Assembly: GCF_014205225.1 (NCBI RefSeq)
Contig: NZ_JACHNB010000001.1
Span: forward strand, 2,771,501 to 2,835,500
DNA length: 64,000 nt
Source: Actinoplanes octamycinicus
GTDB lineage: Bacteria; Actinomycetota; Actinomycetes; Mycobacteriales; Micromonosporaceae
Direction: 5' to 3'
Shown: positions 51,849 through 60,992 of the stretch, in pieces
How the letters are laid out: every line of letters begins with the position of its first letter
How positions within the stretch are numbered: the stretch's first letter is position 1
Position numbers and translations under genes: made by a program
Notes under the pieces: generated by a model
Database searches by the model: none
Told to the model about the DNA's origin: nothing
The model's input: only the letters and a program-made list of their open reading frames with translations

Positions 51849-53699
51849 ATGCGCAAGTCCTTGCTTGTCGCCGCGGTGCTGGCCGGCAGCGTGCTCTACG
51901 CCCCGGCCGCCGCGATCGCCGCCGGCGAGACCGTCAACGTCTACCTGACCACCACATCGGACAGCGGCGGCCGTACCGTCACCCGCGGCCTGCAGCAGCA
52001 GGCGGCGATCGCGTTCGGCCCGGCCGGCGGCAGCGCCGGAACCACGATCACCGTCAACGAGGGCAGCACCTACCAGACCTTCGAGGGCGGCGGCGCGTCG
52101 ATCACCGACACCACGGCCTACCTGCTGCGCGGTGGCCCGGTCACGGCGGCGACCCGGGACGCCGTGATGACCAAGCTGTTCAGTCCGGCGAACGGGATCG
52201 GGCTGTCCTTCGTACGCAATCCGATCGGTGCCTCTGATCTGTCCCGCCCCGGGAACGTCTCGCTCGACGACACCTGCTGCGACCTGAACGACTTCGGCGC
52301 CAACGGCTACGACACCACCGTGCGGCTGCTCACCCAGCAGGCCAAACAGCTGAACCCGGCGCTGCGGGTGATGGGCGTGCCGTGGAGTTCGCCCGGCTGG
52401 ATGAAGGACAACGGCCGGATGGACCAGATGGGCTGGCTGAAGTGGGAGTACTACCCCATGTACGCGCAGTACCTGGTCAAGTACCTGCAGAGCTACCAGG
52501 CGGCCGGGGTCCCGGTCGACTACCTGTCGGTGCAGAACGAGCCGAACTGCTGTCAGGCCTCGAACCCCACCGCGATGGACTACCCCGGGATGAGCTGGAA
52601 CCCGTCCGGCCTGGTGGAGTTCACCAAGAACCACGTCTATCCGGCGCTGCACGCGGCGAACCTGAACACCAAGGTCCTGGTGCACGACTGGAACTACGGC
52701 GACTACGCCAGCTTCGGCTCCGGGATCCTGAACGACGCCGGGATCCGGAGTGACTCGGCGTTCGGCGGGATCGCCTGGCATGGCTACGCCGGCAGCCCGA
52801 GCATCGGCACCGACGTGCACAACCAGTACCCCTCGGTGAAGCAGTTCGAGACCGAGCACTCCGGCGGCACCTGGATCGGCAATCAGCACAACGAGGACAT
52901 GGCCAACATCATCGACTACACCCGGAACTGGGGCAGCTCGGTGGTCAAGTGGAGCCTCGGCGTGGACCAGAACATGGGCCCGCACAACGGCGGCTGCGGC
53001 ACCTGCACCGGCCTGATCACCGTGCAGAACGGCGGCTCGCGGGCCGGCCAGGTGGACTACACCGTCGAGTACTACACGATGGGCCACCTGACCAAGTTCG
53101 TGAAGCCGGGCGCGGTCCGGATCGACACCAACGCGACCAGCGCGGTGCCGAACGTGGCGTGGCGCAACCCGGACGGGTCGAAGGCGCTGATCGCGCACAA
53201 CGGCGGCTCGTCCAGCCAGTCGGTCCGGGTGAACTGGGGCGGCCAGTCGTTCACCTACACCCTGCCGGCCCGCACCACGGCCACCTTCACCTGGTCCGGT
53301 GCGGTGGTCTCGAATCCGGGCGGCACCATCACCGGGCTGGCCGGCAAGTGCGTGGACGTGGCCGGGGCGGCCAGCGCGAACGGGACCGCGGTGCAGCTCT
53401 ACGGCTGCAACGGCTCGACCGCGCAGCAGTGGACCCGGGCCTCGGACGGGACGCTGCGGTCGCTCGGCAAGTGCCTGGACATCGTCGGGCCGAGCACGGC
53501 CGACGGGACGCTGGCGCATCTCTGGGACTGCCACACCGGGACGTCGCAGAAGTGGACGTACGACAGCGCCAGCCAGCACCTGGTGAACGGATATTCCGGG
53601 AAATGTCTTGATGTGAAGGACAACAGTTCGGCGGACGGGGCGCGCCTGCAGGTGTGGTCCTGCACCACCGGCGCCAACCAGAAGTGGGTGCTCAACTGA
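51849..53699 (+). CDS. Secreted GH30 glycosidase with ricin B (CBM13) domain
   Basis: 616 residues from the ATG at 51,849. Signal peptide (MRKSLLVAAVLAGSVLYAPAAAIA). The GH30 barrel has acid/base Glu in LSVQNEPNC and nucleophile Glu in FETEHSGGTW, then the linking beta domain, and a C-terminal ricin-type trefoil from about 490 (three GKCLDV/QW repeats). Family members cut beta-1,6-glucans, glucosylceramides or xylans. First of two GH30 genes transcribed together, followed by an overlapping second gene. Confidence 0.9.
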   Translation: MRKSLLVAAVLAGSVLYAPAAAIAAGETVNVYLTTTSDSGGRTVTRGLQQQAAIAFGPAGGSAGTTITVNEGSTYQTFEGGGASITDTTAYLLRGGPVTAATRDAVMTKLFSPANGIGLSFVRNPIGASDLSRPGNVSLDDTCCDLNDFGANGYDTTVRLLTQQAKQLNPALRVMGVPWSSPGWMKDNGRMDQMGWLKWEYYPMYAQYLVKYLQSYQAAGVPVDYLSVQNEPNCCQASNPTAMDYPGMSWNPSGLVEFTKNHVYPALHAANLNTKVLVHDWNYGDYASFGSGILNDAGIRSDSAFGGIAWHGYAGSPSIGTDVHNQYPSVKQFETEHSGGTWIGNQHNEDMANIIDYTRNWGSSVVKWSLGVDQNMGPHNGGCGTCTGLITVQNGGSRAGQVDYTVEYYTMGHLTKFVKPGAVRIDTNATSAVPNVAWRNPDGSKALIAHNGGSSSQSVRVNWGGQSFTYTLPARTTATFTWSGAVVSNPGGTITGLAGKCVDVAGAASANGTAVQLYGCNGSTAQQWTRASDGTLRSLGKCLDIVGPSTADGTLAHLWDCHTGTSQKWTYDSASQHLVNGYSGKCLDVKDNSSADGARLQVWSCTTGANQKWVLN

Positions 53700-55867
53700 T
53701 GTTGCTCAAACCGTTGGTCGTGGCGGCGCTGGCTGCCACGGCCCTCGGCGCGCCGTCTCATCACGATGCGCCGATCGTCACCGGGACCTACTCGGCCGGG
53801 ACCGCGCAGTGGCAAGCACTGCCGCCGACTCATCTCGATGAATCGGACAAGTCTGCGGCGGCCACTGTCGTGGTCGATCCGAGCCGGACCGAACAGAACT
53901 ACGCGGGCATCGGCTTCTCGATCGACGAGACCAGCGTCTCCAACCTGTGGAAGCTGACCCCGGCCGAGCGGGAGCGCGCCATCCGGCTCCTGGTCGATCC
54001 GCGGACCGGAGCCGGGCTGGACCGCTTCCGGCTCACCATCGGCAGCCCCGACCTGATCGAGCACCTGCCGTTCTGGTCCTACGACGAGCTGCCGCCCGGC
54101 GTCACCGCCGACTGGGACCTCGAGCACTTCTCCATCCAGCGCGACATCGACCTGCACATCGTCGACACGATCAAGCTGATCCAGAAGTACAACCCGCGGG
54201 CCACCTTCTTCGCCTCCGCGTGGAGCGCCCCGGCCTGGATGAAGACCAACAACCGGTTCCTCGGCGAGGTCGCCCTCAAGCCGGGCAGCACCACCGACTA
54301 CTACCAGGCCGGCAAGCTGCGCGACGACTGCATCGACGTCTTCGCCCGGTACTACGTGAAGTACCTGCGGGCCTATGCCCGGCACGGGATCCGGGTGGAC
54401 GCGATCACGCTGCTCAACGAGCCGGGCATGGACGTGGTCTACCCGGCCATGGACATCAGCGTCGAGCAGCAGCAGAAGCTCTCCGTCGCGATCAAGCGGG
54501 AGTTCCGCAAGGCCGGGCTGCGCACCGACCTCTACGTGCACGACTTCAACTTCTGGGACTGGCGCGACCCGAACAGCACCGCCACCAAGAACTACCACCG
54601 GATCCTGAACGACCCGCGAGCCGCGGCGGCCGCCGACGCGATCGCCTTCCACCCGTACTGGGGTGACCCGGCCGTCATGCGCGACGCGTACCAGCAGACC
54701 GGCAAGCCGGTGCACATGACCGAGACCAGCGACCTGTCGCCGGCCACCGTGCTCTCCTACTTCCGGCTGGACGCCAGCAGTTACGTGCTCTGGGCGCAGA
54801 CCACCGACCAGGACGGCGGCACCCTGCACTGGACCGGCGCGCGGGACAACAACGTGGACTGGGACGAGGTCGCGCGGACCAGCAAGTGGCCCGACCGACT
54901 CGTCAAGGTCAACACCGGGACACACACGTTTTCGGTACGAAGTGAGCTCTACCAGCTCGGCCAGTTCGCCAGGTACCTCACGCCGGGGCATGTCCGGGTC
55001 GAGTCGAGCGCGGCCGACCACGGGGTGAGCAGCGTGGTGTTCCGCGACGGCGACGACTACGTGGCGGTGCTGGGCAACGCGAACGCCACGGCGACCAGCA
55101 CCCGGGTGCTGATCGGGGACCGGTCGTTCGTCACCACGGTGCCGGCCGGGGCGTACGCAAGCTACCGCTGGACCAGCCGCTCGCCGGGCGGGCGGCACAA
55201 CCACGCCCCGCGGCTGGCCGCCGTCCCGGAGGTCACCGCCGACCAGTACGGCACCGTACGGATCCCGCTGCGCGCGACCGACTCCGATCACGACCGGCTG
55301 GCCTTCTACGCCACCGATCTGCCGGCCGGCGCGAGCGTCGACGCGGACACCGGCGTGGTCACCCTGAGCCCGGCGGTGGCCGGCGCCCAGCAGTTCACCG
55401 TCGCGGTCACCGACGGCCGGGCGCACGCCGAGACGACCGTGCGCGTCACCACCCGGCCGCACGGCGCGCCGGTCGGGGCGATCGTCGAGGCCGAGGCGTA
55501 CACCGCGCAGCACGGCTGGACCGAGGGCGGGGCGAACTTCGTCGAGAGCAACGGCGCGGCCAGCGGCGGCAAGAACATCGGCTGGACCGCGCCGGGCAAC
55601 TGGCTGTCCTACCGGTTCGACGTCCCGGCCGGGACGTACCGGCTGCAGCTGCGGGTGGCCAACGGCACCGGGTCGGCGGCGGACGCGATCACCGTGCGGG
55701 ACGCGGCCGGGACCGTGCTGTCACCCGTCCGGGTTCCGGACACCGGGGGATGGTCCTCCTACCAAACGGTCGAGGCCCAGGTCTCGCTGGCCGATGGTGA
55801 TCAGGCGATCACGGTTTACTGTGAGACCGGTGGGTTCAACCTGGACTACCTACGGCTGACCGAGTAG
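53699..55867 (+). CDS. GH30-like glycosidase with Ig-like and CBM6 domains
   Basis: 722 residues; ATG overlaps the previous stop (TGATG), so the two are translationally coupled. Weak signal peptide (MLLKPLVVAALAATALGAPS). GH30 barrel with LLNEPGMD (acid/base Glu) and MTETSDLS (nucleophile), an Ig/cadherin-like domain about 505-590 (VTADQYGTVRIPLRATDSDHDRL), and a C-terminal CBM6-like domain about 595-722 (VEAEAYTAQHGW; NIGWTAPGNWLSYRFDVPAG). The two tandem GH30 enzymes carry different binding modules and probably attack different parts of one polymer. Confidence 0.87.
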   Translation: MLLKPLVVAALAATALGAPSHHDAPIVTGTYSAGTAQWQALPPTHLDESDKSAAATVVVDPSRTEQNYAGIGFSIDETSVSNLWKLTPAERERAIRLLVDPRTGAGLDRFRLTIGSPDLIEHLPFWSYDELPPGVTADWDLEHFSIQRDIDLHIVDTIKLIQKYNPRATFFASAWSAPAWMKTNNRFLGEVALKPGSTTDYYQAGKLRDDCIDVFARYYVKYLRAYARHGIRVDAITLLNEPGMDVVYPAMDISVEQQQKLSVAIKREFRKAGLRTDLYVHDFNFWDWRDPNSTATKNYHRILNDPRAAAAADAIAFHPYWGDPAVMRDAYQQTGKPVHMTETSDLSPATVLSYFRLDASSYVLWAQTTDQDGGTLHWTGARDNNVDWDEVARTSKWPDRLVKVNTGTHTFSVRSELYQLGQFARYLTPGHVRVESSAADHGVSSVVFRDGDDYVAVLGNANATATSTRVLIGDRSFVTTVPAGAYASYRWTSRSPGGRHNHAPRLAAVPEVTADQYGTVRIPLRATDSDHDRLAFYATDLPAGASVDADTGVVTLSPAVAGAQQFTVAVTDGRAHAETTVRVTTRPHGAPVGAIVEAEAYTAQHGWTEGGANFVESNGAASGGKNIGWTAPGNWLSYRFDVPAGTYRLQLRVANGTGSAADAITVRDAAGTVLSPVRVPDTGGWSSYQTVEAQVSLADGDQAITVYCETGGFNLDYLRLTE

Positions 55868-56962
55868 GGGCGGTCCGCCGCCGGCCTGCCGAAGGCGTGC
55901 CACAAGCTCGCCTTCGGCAGCGTCGGACACCGGGTCGGCCCAGAAATCCAGCGGCACGGCCCGCAGGTTGCGGCCCAGCGGATCCAGCAGGTGGCCGCCG
56001 AGCTTCATCACCCAGAGCGCGACCGAGCGGTCGATGATCCGCAGCTCCGGGACCTGCGCGCCGAGCCGGGCCTCGAACCCGGCGATCTCCTGCACCGAGC
56101 GCAGCCAGACCACCAGCAGCAGGTTCGCGGCGCCGGACAGGGTCGCGCAGAAGCGGGTCTCGCGCATCCCGCTCAGCCTGCCGACCACCCGGCCGGTGTC
56201 GCCGGGCGGCAGCGTCCCCCAGAGCGACACCGAGATCGGATAGCCGGAGACGTACCGGGCCACCTCGGCCCGGTAGGCGACCGACCGGTCCGCGTCCAGC
56301 CGGTCCAGCCGGCGGCGCACCGTGGTCGGGCTGAGCCGCAGCCGCTCGGCGATCCGCGCCGCCGGCTGCCGCGGGTCGTCGCTGAGCATCCGGATGATGT
56401 CCAGGTCCTCGGCCCCGAACACCCGCCCGCCCGGGCTCTTCGCGGCCCGGCCCTCGGTCAGGATCTCCCGGGCCTGCTCGCTGAGCCGGTCCAGCCGCCA
56501 GCGGCTGCCCTCGAGGTGCACGGTCACCGCGATCTGGGTGCGCGACGCGGCCACCCCGGGCAGCATCCCGAGCCGGAAACTCAGATAGCGGGCGAGCTGC
56601 GCGTGATCCGCGAACGCGGCCTGGATCAGCAGGTCCCGGGCCCCGGTCACGTGCTCCAGGGTGACGATGTTGACGTCCTCGGCCAGCCCGGCGGCCACCT
56701 CCGGCAGCCGCCCGGCGACGCAGTCCACCTCGATCACCGCGAGCACCACGCCGGGGATCGCCAGCTGCGCCGGCAGGCAGCTGATCCAGGCGTGCCCGGT
56801 GCGGTACAGCCGGTTCCACCGCCGGGCCGCGGTCGAGCCGTCCACCCCGAGCGCCGCGCCGACCCGCTGCCAGTCGGCCCGCGGCGCCAGCTGCAACGCG
56901 GTGACCAACTGGTAGTCCAGCTCGTCGAGGGTGACCGTTTCCGGCGTGTCACCCCCGGCCAT
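55850..56962 (-). CDS. Lrp/AsnC-family regulator, double-HTH form
   Basis: 370 residues, about twice the usual Lrp length. Two AsnC units in tandem: HTH 1 near 12-55 (LDELDYQLVTALQLAPRADW) with effector domain, then HTH 2 near 195-245 (IIRMLSDDPRQPAARIAERL ... TTVRRRLDRLDAD) with a second effector domain. Divergent from the M20 amidohydrolase and MFS pump, which it probably controls in response to an amino acid or its acyl derivative. Confidence 0.87.
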   Translation of the reverse strand: MAGGDTPETVTLDELDYQLVTALQLAPRADWQRVGAALGVDGSTAARRWNRLYRTGHAWISCLPAQLAIPGVVLAVIEVDCVAGRLPEVAAGLAEDVNIVTLEHVTGARDLLIQAAFADHAQLARYLSFRLGMLPGVAASRTQIAVTVHLEGSRWRLDRLSEQAREILTEGRAAKSPGGRVFGAEDLDIIRMLSDDPRQPAARIAERLRLSPTTVRRRLDRLDADRSVAYRAEVARYVSGYPISVSLWGTLPPGDTGRVVGRLSGMRETRFCATLSGAANLLLVVWLRSVQEIAGFEARLGAQVPELRIIDRSVALWVMKLGGHLLDPLGRNLRAVPLDFWADPVSDAAEGELVARLRQAGGGPPLLGQP

Positions 56963-57018
56963 CGGCGGATCTCTGCAATCCGGGCGCGGTAGCGGTCATT
57001 TTGCCGACCATACCGGCC

Positions 57019-58308
57019 ATGTTCACCGCATCCGACGTCCTTCCGTACGCCGACCGCCTGATCAGCCTGCGGCACGCGTTGCACCGCGAGCCGGAACTCG
57101 GACTGGACCTGCCACGGAGCCAGGCCAAGGTGCTCGAGGCGCTGGCCGGCCTGCCCCTGGAGATCACCACCGGCCGGGACCTGACCTCGGTCACCGCGGT
57201 GCTGCGCGGCGGCCGGCCCGGACCGGCGGTGCTGCTGCGCGGCGACATGGACGCGCTGCCGGTGCCGGAGGAGAGCGGCGTCGCGTACGCCTCGACGATC
57301 CCCGGCGTGATGCACGCCTGCGGGCACGACATCCACACCAGCGCCGTGGTCGGTGCCGCGCACCTGCTCGCGTCCCGGCGCGCGGAGCTGGCCGGGGACG
57401 TGGTCTTCATGTTCCAGCCCGGCGAGGAGGGGCAGCGCGGGGCCAAGGTGATGATCGACGAGGGGGTGCTGGACGCGGCCGGCTCGCGGGTGATCGCCGC
57501 CTACGCCATCCACGTGGCCAGCACCGTGCTGCCGCTCGGCGTGGTCGCCACCCGGCCCGGCACCATCCTGGCCGCCTCCGACTCGGTCACCGTGACCGTG
57601 CACGGCAAGGGTGGGCACGGCTCGTCGCCGCACCTGGCGGTGGACCCGGTGCCGGCGCTCTGCGAGATGGTCACCGCGCTGCAGACCATGGTCACCCGGA
57701 CCGTGGACGCGTTCGACCCGGCGGTGCTGACCGTCGGCTCGATCCACGCCGGGTCGGCGTTCAACGTGATCCCGGCGAGCGGGACGTTCCAGGCGACGGT
57801 ACGGACCTTCTCGCCCGGCACGCACCGGACGATCCAGGCGGCGGTGCGGCGGGTGGTGCGCGGCATCGCGGACGCGCACGGGGTCCGGGTGGAGATCGAC
57901 TACCAGGCGAACTACCCGGTGACCGTGAACGATCCGGCCGAGGCGGCGTTCGCCCTGGCCACCGTGCAGCGGCTGGTCGGGCCGCAGCGGGCGGTCCAGG
58001 CGCCGCAGCCGGTGGCCGGGGCCGAGGACTTCTCGTTCGTGCTGGAGCAGGTGCCGGGGGCGTACCTGATGATCGGCGCGGTGCCGCCGGGCACCGACCC
58101 GGCCACCGCGCCGATGAACCACGCGCCGCAGGCGATCTTCGACGACCGCAGCGTCCCGGAGGCGGCCCTCGTGCTCGCCACCCTGGCGGCGGCCCGCCTC
58201 GCCGCCGCCTCTCCCGACCCTTCCTCCCCGGACTCTTCTTCCCCAGCCTCTTCCTCTTGGGACTCGTCCGCCGCGCCGGGTTCCGCCGCTCCCGGGACGC
58301 CCGAGTGA
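57019..58308 (+). CDS. M20-family amidohydrolase (hippurate hydrolase-like)
   Basis: 429 residues from the ATG at 57,019 (a TTG six codons earlier is possible). Metallopeptidase family M20D: GDMDALPVPEE, metal-binding HACGHDIHT, GEEGQRGAKVM, and C-terminal AGAEDFSF-type block (VAGAEDFSFVLEQVPG). Removes acyl groups from N-acyl amino acids such as hippurate. The last about 35 residues are an odd Ser/Pro/Ala-rich tail. Overlaps the MFS start by 4 bases. Confidence 0.9.
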   Translation: MFTASDVLPYADRLISLRHALHREPELGLDLPRSQAKVLEALAGLPLEITTGRDLTSVTAVLRGGRPGPAVLLRGDMDALPVPEESGVAYASTIPGVMHACGHDIHTSAVVGAAHLLASRRAELAGDVVFMFQPGEEGQRGAKVMIDEGVLDAAGSRVIAAYAIHVASTVLPLGVVATRPGTILAASDSVTVTVHGKGGHGSSPHLAVDPVPALCEMVTALQTMVTRTVDAFDPAVLTVGSIHAGSAFNVIPASGTFQATVRTFSPGTHRTIQAAVRRVVRGIADAHGVRVEIDYQANYPVTVNDPAEAAFALATVQRLVGPQRAVQAPQPVAGAEDFSFVLEQVPGAYLMIGAVPPGTDPATAPMNHAPQAIFDDRSVPEAALVLATLAAARLAAASPDPSSPDSSSPASSSWDSSAAPGSAAPGTPE

Positions 58309-59687
58309 CCGCCGTCGCCGAGAGGACGCCGAAGGTCACCGCGGTCGTCGGGCTGCTCGTCCTCTTCGAGCTGACCAGCGGGTTCATCCAGGGCAGCATC
58401 AGCCCGCTGCTTCCCGACCTGGGCGCCGAGCTGGGGATCTCGGACGCCCAGCTGAACTGGGTGACCGCCGTGCAGCTGCTCGCCTCGGCGGTCTCCGTGC
58501 CCGCCTTCGGGCGCCTCGGCGACCTGCACGGCCACCGCCGGATGCTGCGGATCGCGCTGGCCAGCGTCGCGGCCGGCAGCCTGCTGGTCGCGCTGGCCCC
58601 GAACCTGCCGCTGCTGCTCGCCGGCCGGCTGCTGCAGGGCCCGCTCGCCGCGCTGCTGCCGCTGGAGATCGCGCTGGTCCGCGACCGGCTGCCGACCGGC
58701 CCGGCCCGCCAGGCGATCGCCCGGCTGGTCGGCGCGCTCACCCTGGGCGCGCTGCTCGGCGGGGTGCTGGTGGCCGGCCTGCACGAGGTGATCGGCAGCG
58801 CTCAGGCGACCCTGCTGGTACCGGCCGTGCTCGCCACCGTCTGCGTGCCGGTCAGTTTCGTCGCCGTCCCGGAGAGCCGGAACCTGGCCGCCGGGAAGCT
58901 CGACCTGCCCGGGGTGGCGTTGCTCAGCGTCGCGATGGTCGCGCTGCTCGGCGGCATCTCGCTGCTCAGCACCTCGGCCGGGACCGGCGCGGCGCTGGCG
59001 GTGGCCGGGCTGGCGCTCTTCGCCGGCTGGGCGGTGCTGGAGCTGCGCACCGCGGAACCGCTCGTCGACCTGCGGGCGCTGACCGGCCGGCACGTGGCGC
59101 CGTTCTTCGGCTGCTCGTTCGTCTTCGGCATCGTCTACTTCGGCAGCCAGGCGCCGGACGCGACGTTCCTGGCCGCGTCCCCGGCCGAGGCGGGCTACGG
59201 CTTCGGCCTCACCGCGCTGCAGATCTCCCTGGTCGGGCTGCCGGCTGTGGTCCTCGCGGTGGTCGGCTCGTCGTGCACCGCGCTGATCGCCGGCCGCTTC
59301 GGCTACCGCCGCACCCTGGTCGCGGCGTTCCTGGTGATCGCCGCCGGTTTCGTCGGCACCGCGGCCTTCCACGCCGAGGTGGGGCAGCTGCTCGCCGTCA
59401 AGGTCCCGATCGGCTTGGCCGTCGGGGTAGCCCTCGGCGCCATGCCCACCGTGATCGCCGAGACCGCCGACCCGTCCCGCACCGGCATCACGACGGCCCT
59501 CTACAACAACGTCAAAACCCTGGGCGGCGCGGTAGCCGGCGGCGTGGTGGCCGCCATCCTGGCCGGGGTCGTCCTCGACGGCGCCGGCACTCCGGCCGAA
59601 TCCGCCTATGTCATCGTCTGGCTGCTGTGCGCCGCGCTCTGCGCCCTCGCCGCCCTGGCCGCCGGATTCGCCCGCCGCACGGAGTGA
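58305..59687 (+). CDS. MFS transporter (DHA2-type)
   Basis: 460 residues, GTG start overlapping the amidohydrolase. About 14 hydrophobic segments; GRLGDLHGHRRMLRIAL (loop 2-3 motif) and an EmrB/QacA-like organisation. It probably moves the substrate or product of the amidohydrolase. Confidence 0.87.
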   Translation: MTAVAERTPKVTAVVGLLVLFELTSGFIQGSISPLLPDLGAELGISDAQLNWVTAVQLLASAVSVPAFGRLGDLHGHRRMLRIALASVAAGSLLVALAPNLPLLLAGRLLQGPLAALLPLEIALVRDRLPTGPARQAIARLVGALTLGALLGGVLVAGLHEVIGSAQATLLVPAVLATVCVPVSFVAVPESRNLAAGKLDLPGVALLSVAMVALLGGISLLSTSAGTGAALAVAGLALFAGWAVLELRTAEPLVDLRALTGRHVAPFFGCSFVFGIVYFGSQAPDATFLAASPAEAGYGFGLTALQISLVGLPAVVLAVVGSSCTALIAGRFGYRRTLVAAFLVIAAGFVGTAAFHAEVGQLLAVKVPIGLAVGVALGAMPTVIAETADPSRTGITTALYNNVKTLGGAVAGGVVAAILAGVVLDGAGTPAESAYVIVWLLCAALCALAALAAGFARRTE

Positions 59688-59707
59688 CGACCGCACCCGC
59701 CCGCGCG

Positions 59708-59793
59708 CTCAAATCCCGCCCGTGGGCTCAAATCCCGTCGGCGGACTCAAATCCCGCCTTTGCGCTCGAATCCCGCCGCGCTCAAATCCCGCC
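59708..59793 (+). repeat. Five tandem copies of CTCAAATCCCGCC
   Basis: 13-bp units start at 59,708, 59,727, 59,746, 59,765 and 59,781 (spacing 19, 19, 19, 16), with one or two substitutions each, 20 bases after the MFS stop. Confidence 0.85.
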
Positions 59794-60163
59794 CTCCCAG
59801 GGGGACCACCCTCGGACAGTGTGGCGAATTTCGCGCGTCTCGGCGGGCGCCCCTGTGGACAGAGCGCTGATGTGGACGGCGAGGGGTTCCGGAACCACCC
59901 GCGGACCGTGAAGGGCACGGCGATCGTTCTGGACGCTGAGCTGACCTGCTCCGCTTCGCTCCGCGGCAAAACGCCTGGTAACCGTGGCGAGGCAGCTGAT
60001 CCCCCGCCACCGGCAAACCCCACCGGCGTCGGGGTGTCAGTTGCTTCGTCACCGGCGGCGTTTTGCGGCGGCCAGATCGCCGTGCCCGGCCGGGAGCATG
60101 GCCATCTGCACCCCGGCGGACCTGCGTACCGTAAAGGATGAAGTTGATCTTTGTGGGGGTGAA

Positions 60164-60195
60164 AAAGGCGCCGCTCGGCATCGAGCGGCGCCTTT
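60164..60195 (-). terminator. Rho-independent terminator of the SnoaL-like gene
   Basis: Perfect 14-bp stem AAAGGCGCCGCTCG / CGAGCGGCGCCTTT with a 4-base loop, followed on the minus strand by a run of five T. Classic intrinsic terminator. Confidence 0.9.
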
Positions 60196-60202
60196 CGACG
60201 AA

Positions 60203-60841
60203 CTAGTTGTGCGCGACCGGGCAGCCGCCGGTCAGCTTGCCGAGGAAGGCGTTCGGGTCGTAGTAGTGCTCGACCTCGAGGAGCTTCAGGTCGTCGTTGA
60301 CCTTGGCGACGCTCATGCCGAACATCTCGATGGTCTTCCCGTTCGGCTGGAAGCCGTGGTACTCGCCGTCGAACGAGCCCCAGTGGCGCCACTTGAAGGT
60401 GACCACCGGCGGCGGGCTGAGGACCTCGAGCACCTCCCAGTAGAAACCGTTCGGGAAGGCGCCGTGGAAGACGTCGTGCTGCCCGTCGAACGACTCCGGC
60501 TTGTAGAAGACGCTGTCCCCGACGAGGACGTTGTAGCTGCCCTGGTCGGCGATGTCCTGCGCGGAGGCCCAGCCGCCGCCGTTGACGTTGGTGCGGAAGT
60601 GCTCGGACACCATCGAGACCCAGGTGGCCGGGTCCTTCTTGTGCGACACCTCCATCTCGAAGACCTGCACGATCGACTCGACGATCGCCTCCAGTGAGCC
60701 CGGCGCGTGCTGCGTGGTGCGCTGCCCGGGCATCACGACGGCCGACAGGTGGTAGTCCGGAGTGCCGTGCCGGAACTCGGACGGGTCGGCGGCCTCAATC
60801 ACTGCATCGCGGCCCTGCAGCCACAACGGCGTCTCAGTCAA
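60203..60841 (-). CDS. SnoaL-like/NTF2-fold protein
   Basis: 212 residues. Polyketide-cyclase-like NTF2 fold (LEAIVESIVQVFEMEVSHKKDPATWVSMVSEHF; VVTFKWRHWGSFDGEYHGFQPNGKTIEMFGMSVAKV; DLKLLEVEHYYDP), like SnoaL-related ester cyclase/isomerase proteins. It is isolated, with its own terminator and a promoter region with two inverted repeats, so it is not part of the PKS cluster. Function unknown. Confidence 0.75.
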   Translation of the reverse strand: MTETPLWLQGRDAVIEAADPSEFRHGTPDYHLSAVVMPGQRTTQHAPGSLEAIVESIVQVFEMEVSHKKDPATWVSMVSEHFRTNVNGGGWASAQDIADQGSYNVLVGDSVFYKPESFDGQHDVFHGAFPNGFYWEVLEVLSPPPVVTFKWRHWGSFDGEYHGFQPNGKTIEMFGMSVAKVNDDLKLLEVEHYYDPNAFLGKLTGGCPVAHN

Positions 60842-60904
60842 GGGGTGTTCCTTCCAACGAGGGGGAGGGGGCCCTTTAGGTGTCGCGCTTCGGTTACCCC
60901 CCGT

Positions 60905-60981
60905 AGTCCAAAGGCGATGATCACCCTATCCACGTTGGACTCGCGAAAAAAGATCTCATCGGTTAATAGCTATTTACCGAT
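60905..60981. promoter_or_regulatory. Promoter region with two inverted repeats
   Basis: AT-rich stretch upstream of the SnoaL-like gene and beyond the end of the PLP lyase gene. AGTCCAA (60,905-60,911) pairs with TTGGACT (60,935-60,941), and ATCGGTTAA (60,958) is an 8/9 match to the complement of TTTACCGAT (60,973-60,981). Likely operator sites of the SnoaL-like gene. Confidence 0.5.
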
Positions 60982-60992
60982 CGACTCATGTA

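Larger units (their letters stand above)
59688..60202. other. Intergenic region with short repeats
   Basis: 515 bp without a convincing gene. Contains five CTCAAATCCCGCC repeats near its left end, an imperfect long inverted repeat around CGGCAAAACGCC (about 59,970) and GGCGTTTTGCGG (about 60,057), and the terminator of the SnoaL-like gene at its right end. Open frames here are Arg/Pro-rich and not credible. Confidence 0.6.

Noticed and set aside
59708..59793. CRISPR array
   Set aside because: Repeats are only 13 bp with 3-6 bp between them, no palindromic repeat and no cas genes.
60203..60841. SnoaL-like protein as cyclase of the PKS cluster
   Set aside because: It lies more than 20 kb away with its own promoter region and terminator; nothing links it to the PKS.
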